NCBI RefSeq assembly: GCF_041360795.1
Contig: NZ_JBFUPW010000001.1
Location: 1,240,001-1,304,000, forward strand
Length of the DNA: 64,000 nt
From: Arthrobacter_E sp041360795
Lineage (GTDB): Bacteria > Actinomycetota > Actinomycetes > Actinomycetales > Micrococcaceae
Direction: 5' to 3'
The translations under genes and the position numbers were made by a program. The notes under the pieces are model-generated. The model did not search any database and was not told the DNA's origin. It saw only the letters and a list, made by a program, of their open reading frames with translations. Positions 60,599 through 64,000 of this stretch are shown one piece after another. Every line of letters starts with the position of its first letter. The stretch's first letter is position 1.

Positions 60599-60839
60599 GG
60601 CCAGGCTCCTTTTCCTCTGTTCCCCGAGGGGGAAGGTGCGGGGGATCATGTGTGATCCGCCACACCGTGACATCTGGATTCAGCGTAGCCGTGAGCAACC
60701 AGGGCTGATGCAAATTCGGGCGAAGCAACAGCAGTTCTTATGCTTGGTGGGTCTCTGGCGGTTCGAGGCCCACGGACGGCGGAAGCTTCCTCCTGCCGAG
60801 TTCGCCGGCGCCTCGACAAGCCCCGCTGAGTCAGCGACA
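60599..60839 (-). other. Leader/promoter region of the DUF6421 operon
   Basis: About 240 bases without a gene. It includes a dyad GGATCA-TGTG-TGATCC (60643-60658), roughly 45 bases upstream of the ATG and possibly an operator, and a small CCCGAGGGGG stem near the ribosome site. I see no riboswitch, tRNA or small ORF that I can support. Confidence 0.5.
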
Positions 60840-60882
60840 AGGGGCGTGAGTCCGCTACTTCATGTAGCGGACTCACGCCCCT
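60840..60882. terminator. Terminator after msrB, 19-bp perfect arms
   Basis: AGGGGCGTGAGTCCGCTAC (60840-60858) exactly inverted at 60864-60882, loop TTCAT. AGCGGACTCAC is repeated again at 60886. It lies 55 bases past the msrB stop on the leftward strand. Confidence 0.9.
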
Positions 60883-60936
60883 CACAGCGGACTCACCGAA
60901 GGTCCGGGACCGGCCGGTGAGCCGTGATCTCCTGCT

Positions 60937-61356
60937 CTATTCGGCGGGCCGCAGCTTCAGCGAGACCGAGTTGATGCAGTACCGCTGATCGGTGGGAGTG
61001 TCGTACCCCTCGCCTTCGAAGACGTGCCCCAGATGCGAGTCACAGCTGGCGCAGCGCACCTCGACGCGCTCCATGCCCAGAGTGGAGTCCCGGAGATACC
61101 GGACCCGGCCCTCGGCCAGTGGCGCGAAGAAGGACGGCCAGCCACAGTGCGAGTCGAACTTCTCCGAGCTCGTGAACAGCTCCGCGCCACAGGCACGGCA
61201 GCTGTACACACCCTCCTGCCTGGTGTCCCAGTACTCGCCGGTGAATGCACGCTCCGTGCCGGCCTGGCGCAGCACCTGATACTCCTCGGGCGTCAGCTCC
61301 TGACGCCACTCCTGGTCACTCTTGACGACCTCTGCGCCGTTTCCCGGGCGATCCAT
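60937..61356 (-). CDS. msrB: Peptide-methionine (R)-S-oxide reductase
   Basis: 139 residues. Zinc ligands Cys53/Cys56 (SCRACG) and Cys102/Cys105 (RCASCD), substrate-pocket motif HCGWPSFFAP, GHVFEGEGYDTPTDQRYCINSVSL (given in parts: GHVFEGEGYDTPT, RYCINSVSL) with the catalytic Cys127. It repairs oxidised methionine in proteins using thioredoxin. ATG 61356 follows GAGGAG. The first 15 residues are extra and variable. A monocistronic unit ending at a strong terminator. Confidence 0.97.
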   Translation of the reverse strand: MDRPGNGAEVVKSDQEWRQELTPEEYQVLRQAGTERAFTGEYWDTRQEGVYSCRACGAELFTSSEKFDSHCGWPSFFAPLAEGRVRYLRDSTLGMERVEVRCASCDSHLGHVFEGEGYDTPTDQRYCINSVSLKLRPAE

Positions 61357-61402
61357 GATGTGCTCCTCACTCCGATGATCTGTTCGGCACAGGTGTTAAC
61401 GC

Positions 61403-61897
61403 TCAGGAGTCCCCGATGAATCCCGAACCCGCGTAGAGATGCAGCACAGGAAGTCCGAGGGCGTGCTGTGCCTTGCTCGCCAGGTCCGCATGGAAGGTGT
61501 CCAGGACGGCGTGCGGACGCGTGAACACGACGGCCTGGCTGGCGCCGGTCTCCTTGACGGCGTCCACGAGGGCCTGGACGGCGGACCCTTCGTCGACGAC
61601 ACTGCCGTCGATCTCCTGGAACAGGCCCTCCAGGGCGGCCAGGGACTTCTCGAGAATCTGGGAAGCATCCTGCCGGGCGTCGGCGGCGTCAGGAGCCTTG
61701 GCGCCCAGCTCGCGGAAGGCCTCGGCGAACTCGAGCAGCGAGAGATGTTCGACGAAATCGACCAGCAGATGCCGCTGCGTGTCGGCCTGGACCAGGAGCT
61801 TCGCGGAGAACTCCCCGCCGTCCAGGAGTTCCTCCAGGCTCGTGCGGTCCGAGCCGTCCAGTGTGGTTTCCGTCAGGATGACGATTGGCTGAATCAT
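61403..61897 (-). CDS. Uncharacterised protein
   Basis: 164 residues, MIQPIVILTETTLDGSDRTS at the start. I do not recognise a family. Strand-helix alternation, with the closing VKETGASQAVVFTRPHAVLD and LGLPVLHLYAGSGFIGDS, recalls a Rossmann-like or universal-stress-like fold, but there is no nucleotide motif. A helical middle part (EFAEAFRELGAKAPDAADA) follows. TAGTCT lies 6 bases before the ATG at 61897, implying a leaderless mRNA. It diverges from the hydrolase gene with only 48 bases between. Confidence 0.75.
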   Translation of the reverse strand: MIQPIVILTETTLDGSDRTSLEELLDGGEFSAKLLVQADTQRHLLVDFVEHLSLLEFAEAFRELGAKAPDAADARQDASQILEKSLAALEGLFQEIDGSVVDEGSAVQALVDAVKETGASQAVVFTRPHAVLDTFHADLASKAQHALGLPVLHLYAGSGFIGDS

Positions 61898-61903
61898 GTG
61901 ACA

Positions 61904-61909
61904 AGACTA
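61904..61909 (-). promoter_or_regulatory. -10 element TAGTCT of the orphan gene
   Basis: Minus strand TAGTCT-TGTCAC-ATG, six-base spacing to the start codon at 61897. Confidence 0.5.
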
Positions 61910-61945
61910 GTCCGGTACAGGAGATTCCCGGCCACAGCCAGCAGA

Positions 61946-63226
61946 ATGGATGTCATGGAAGAACAGAGCAGCACGGCACGTGGCCATGGTTTCTTCAGGA
62001 TCGCGGGACTGGGCGTCGCGTCGGCCCTGGCGGCGACGGCGTTGCTGGGGGCCGGGAGCTCGGCCCTGGCCGCCTACTTCGCCCGGCGCATCATCACCCC
62101 GGACCGGGTGAAGAGCCAAGGGGAGGAACTGCTCGCCGTCGTGCAGGGTGACCGCGGCCCCGAGGCGATCTTCCGCGCCACGGCGGAGAACACCGGGGAC
62201 GGGGTCTACAGCTTCCACTTCGACGGCGACGCCGGCCTGGCCAGGATCGGCCGCATCACCTCCTATTCGCCCTTGGAAGGCACGGTGCAGCGCGAGATCG
62301 AGGAGATCTACTCCGGCAGTCTGGACCGGGTGCGGTGGGGCCGCTGGGGCGGGGCTACTTATCCGGACCCGGCCGCCCTCGGGATCGACTTCGAGGAGGT
62401 CCTGCTTCGGGACGAGATCGGCGATTTCCCCGCCTGGCTGGTCCCCGCGCCGGAGGACGCCTCCGGCGCGGGGCACCGCAAACACGCCGCCCCCGGTGGT
62501 CAGAACGTCTGGGCGATCATGGTGCACGGTCGCGGCGCGACGCGGATGGAAGGCCTGCGGGCCTTGCCCGTGGTCCAGGAACTCGGCCTGACGAGCCTGC
62601 TCATCTCCTATCGCAATGACGGTGAGGCCCCTCCGGCGGATGCGGGGCGCTACGGCCTGGGGTCCACCGAGTGGCGCGAAGTCGAGGCCGCGATCGGCTA
62701 CGCCCTGGACCACGGTGCGACGGACGTGGTGCTGTTCGGCTGGTCGATGGGCGGAGCGGTCGCCCTGCAGGCCGCGGATCAGGCCCGCAATCGGCATGCC
62801 ATCAGGGCGCTGGTCCTGGATGCTCCGGTGATCGACTGGGTGGACGTGCTCGCCTTCCAGGCGCGGCTCAACCGCATCCCCGCCGAGGTGGGGCGCTATG
62901 GGCAGTTCATGCTGTCCCATCCTCTGGGCCGACGGCTGACCGGCTTGTCCGCGCCCGTGGACCTCAAGTCCATGGACTGGGTGACCCGCTCGATCGAGCT
63001 GCGGACCCCCACCCTCATCCTGCACAGCGTGGACGACGACTTCGTCCCCTATGGGCCGTCGGAGAAGCTCGCCGCCAAGAACCCGGAGATGGTGACGTTC
63101 GTGCCGTTCCAGCAGGCGCGACACACGCGGGAGTGGAACGTGGACCGGGAGCGCTGGGAGTCGACCCTCCGGGAGTGGCTCGGTGCCCAGCTGGAGGAGC
63201 GGAAGGGGCCGGCCGCGGCGGTCTGA
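61946..63226 (+). CDS. Membrane-anchored or exported alpha/beta hydrolase
   Basis: 426 residues from ATG 61946 (ATG 61955 is also possible). A hydrophobic segment LGVASALAATALLGAGSSAL (about 25-45) followed by AAYFARRI looks like a signal anchor. The hydrolase fold starts near residue 180: WAIMVHGRGATRMEGLRAL (oxyanion loop), nucleophile Ser in VLFGWSMGGAVALQAA, Asp in LILHSVDDDFVPYGPS, and His in FQQARHTREWN. A complete triad is therefore present. The N-terminal 150 residues are family-specific. Resembles S9-like peptidases or esterases; substrate unknown. Confidence 0.87.
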   Translation: MDVMEEQSSTARGHGFFRIAGLGVASALAATALLGAGSSALAAYFARRIITPDRVKSQGEELLAVVQGDRGPEAIFRATAENTGDGVYSFHFDGDAGLARIGRITSYSPLEGTVQREIEEIYSGSLDRVRWGRWGGATYPDPAALGIDFEEVLLRDEIGDFPAWLVPAPEDASGAGHRKHAAPGGQNVWAIMVHGRGATRMEGLRALPVVQELGLTSLLISYRNDGEAPPADAGRYGLGSTEWREVEAAIGYALDHGATDVVLFGWSMGGAVALQAADQARNRHAIRALVLDAPVIDWVDVLAFQARLNRIPAEVGRYGQFMLSHPLGRRLTGLSAPVDLKSMDWVTRSIELRTPTLILHSVDDDFVPYGPSEKLAAKNPEMVTFVPFQQARHTREWNVDRERWESTLREWLGAQLEERKGPAAAV

Positions 63227-63254
63227 GGCCGTCCTGTGAGGCGCGGCGTGCCGC

Positions 63255-63743
63255 TCAGGCGCGGATCGTGGCGCGCACAGCGCCGGTGAGGCGGCTCAGG
63301 TCCTCCGGCGAGAGCTCGACGTCGAGACCCCGGCGTCCGCCGGAGACCAGGATCGTGGCGTGCTCAAACGCCGAGTCATCAAGGACCGTGGGCGACGGCG
63401 AACGCTGACCCAGGGGCGAGATCCCGCCCAGGACGTAGCCCGTGCGGCGCTGGGCCGCGGCCGGGTCGGCCATGGACGCCTTCTTCTGGCCGAACGCGGA
63501 GGCGGCGGCTTTGAGGTCCAGGGTGCCGCTCACGGGCACGATGGCCACGGCCATGCCGTCTGCGAGCTGCACCATGAGGGTCTTGAACACCTGGTCAGGG
63601 GAGAAGCCGAGGGCCTCCGCCGCTTCCAGCCCGAAGTTCGTGTTCCGGGGGTCGTGCTCGTACGCGTGCAGCGTGAACGGGACCCCGGCCTCCTCGAGAG
63701 CGAGGGTGGCCGGGGTCCCGGTGCTGTGTTTCTTACCGGCCAT
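63255..63743 (-). CDS. ybaK: Cys-tRNA(Pro)/Cys-tRNA(Cys) deacylase YbaK
   Basis: 162 residues. YbaK-type editing domain: ALEEAGVPFTLHAYEHDP, catalytic lysine Lys54 in VFKTLMVQL, and GYVLGGISPLGQR with the GGxSPxG motif. It hydrolyses mischarged Cys-tRNA(Pro) in trans. The start is 7 bases after the sufE stop, so the two share a transcript. Confidence 0.95.
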   Translation of the reverse strand: MAGKKHSTGTPATLALEEAGVPFTLHAYEHDPRNTNFGLEAAEALGFSPDQVFKTLMVQLADGMAVAIVPVSGTLDLKAAASAFGQKKASMADPAAAQRRTGYVLGGISPLGQRSPSPTVLDDSAFEHATILVSGGRRGLDVELSPEDLSRLTGAVRATIRA

Positions 63744-63749
63744 GCCGGA

Positions 63750-64000
63750 TCAGGACGGCGCGACGGCGGTCGACTGGGCCACGTAGGCCGTCACCTTGCG
63801 CTTGATCCTTCCGAGCATGGCGGTCATGCCGCGCATCCGGAGTGGGGACACCGCGCGGGTCAGACCCAGGAGCTCCGGCATGTCATCCGGAACCGCGAGG
63901 ATCTCGGCCGCGCTGAGGCCGTTCAGACCCTCATGGAGCACACCCGCGAAACCGCGCGTGGTGGGAGCCTCGGCCGGCGCCTGGAAGAAGAGCTGGATCC
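63750..64000 (-). CDS. sufE: SufE-family cysteine desulfuration protein, C-terminal part
   Basis: Leftward frame entering from the right edge: IQLFFQAPAEAPTTRGFAG, VLHEGLNGLSAAEILAV, DDMPELLGLTRAVSPLRMRG and MTAMLGRIKRKVTAYVAQ. This is the C-terminal half of SufE, with the characteristic GLxxxVSPLRxxGM segment. SufE accepts sulfur from SufS and feeds iron-sulfur cluster assembly. The acceptor cysteine lies outside the window. About 83 residues are seen. Confidence 0.9.
   Translation of the reverse strand, partial: IQLFFQAPAEAPTTRGFAGVLHEGLNGLSAAEILAVPDDMPELLGLTRAVSPLRMRGMTAMLGRIKRKVTAYVAQSTAVAPS

Noticed and set aside
60750..60775. tRNA T-arm-like GGTTCGAGG
   Set aside because: The flanking bases do not form a T-stem and no acceptor or anticodon arm can be drawn.

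Overview
The window is chromosomal DNA of a high-GC actinobacterium, most likely Arthrobacter or a close relative in the Micrococcaceae. Four things point there: strong G/C bias at third codon positions; many GTG starts with 1-8 base gene overlaps; Actinobacteria-restricted families (SepH, DUF4193, DUF3093, DUF3710, DUF3159, DUF3000, DUF5998, DUF7455); and a gene order matching the Mycobacterium tuberculosis dut-to-dxs neighbourhood. No phage, insertion sequence, tRNA, rRNA or CRISPR array was recognised. It reads as an ordinary backbone region whose interest lies in regulation and in a few unusual proteins.

Layout. 1-4.9 kb: start of aminopeptidase N, an atypical short-chain dehydrogenase, and the divergent glycogen genes glgC and glgA. 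5.0-11.5 kb: a lipid module in which tetR plus acyl-CoA oxidase diverge from thiolase, FabG4-like reductase and HtdX-like hydratase across a 31-bp palindrome. 11.7-26.0 kb: topoisomerase IV genes parE and parC flank a BlaI-type repressor with an M56 sensor peptidase, the divergent cytochrome bd operon cydA-cydB-cydDC, a double GNAT protein and a DinB-like protein. 26.1-32.8 kb: a GNAT/acyl-CoA synthetase fusion, DUF5998, a phosphodiesterase-like protein, the cell-division protein SepH and DUF4193. 32.9-40.9 kb: DUF3093, dut, DUF3710, an OB-fold protein, DUF3159, the ceoB/ceoC (TrkA) pair, a KimA-like potassium transporter and a TRAM-domain RNA methyltransferase.

41.0-47.1 kb: a VOC protein, aconitase behind a DtxR/IdeR-like iron box, and a TetR-controlled hydrolase/oxidoreductase operon with a near-consensus promoter. 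47.3-57.2 kb: dxs with two coupled genes, an aldo/keto reductase, the fadA-fadB operon, an HRDC ribonuclease D and DUF3000. 57.3-64.0 kb: an operon of DUF6421, SDR and threonine-aldolase-like genes, then msrB, an orphan protein, an exported-looking hydrolase, ybaK and the 3' end of sufE.

Regulation visible from sequence: three copies of TTCTAC-N5-GTAGAA between blaI and cydA; a 13-bp-arm palindrome on the tetR promoter of the lipid module; a shared AACTGA-N4-ACTC motif upstream of the second tetR and its operon; an operator-like palindrome over the fadAB promoter; and a series of genes whose start codon sits 6-7 bases after a TAnnnT -10 hexamer, the layout of leaderless mRNAs. Most convergent or terminal gene ends carry near-perfect hairpin terminators with small loops.
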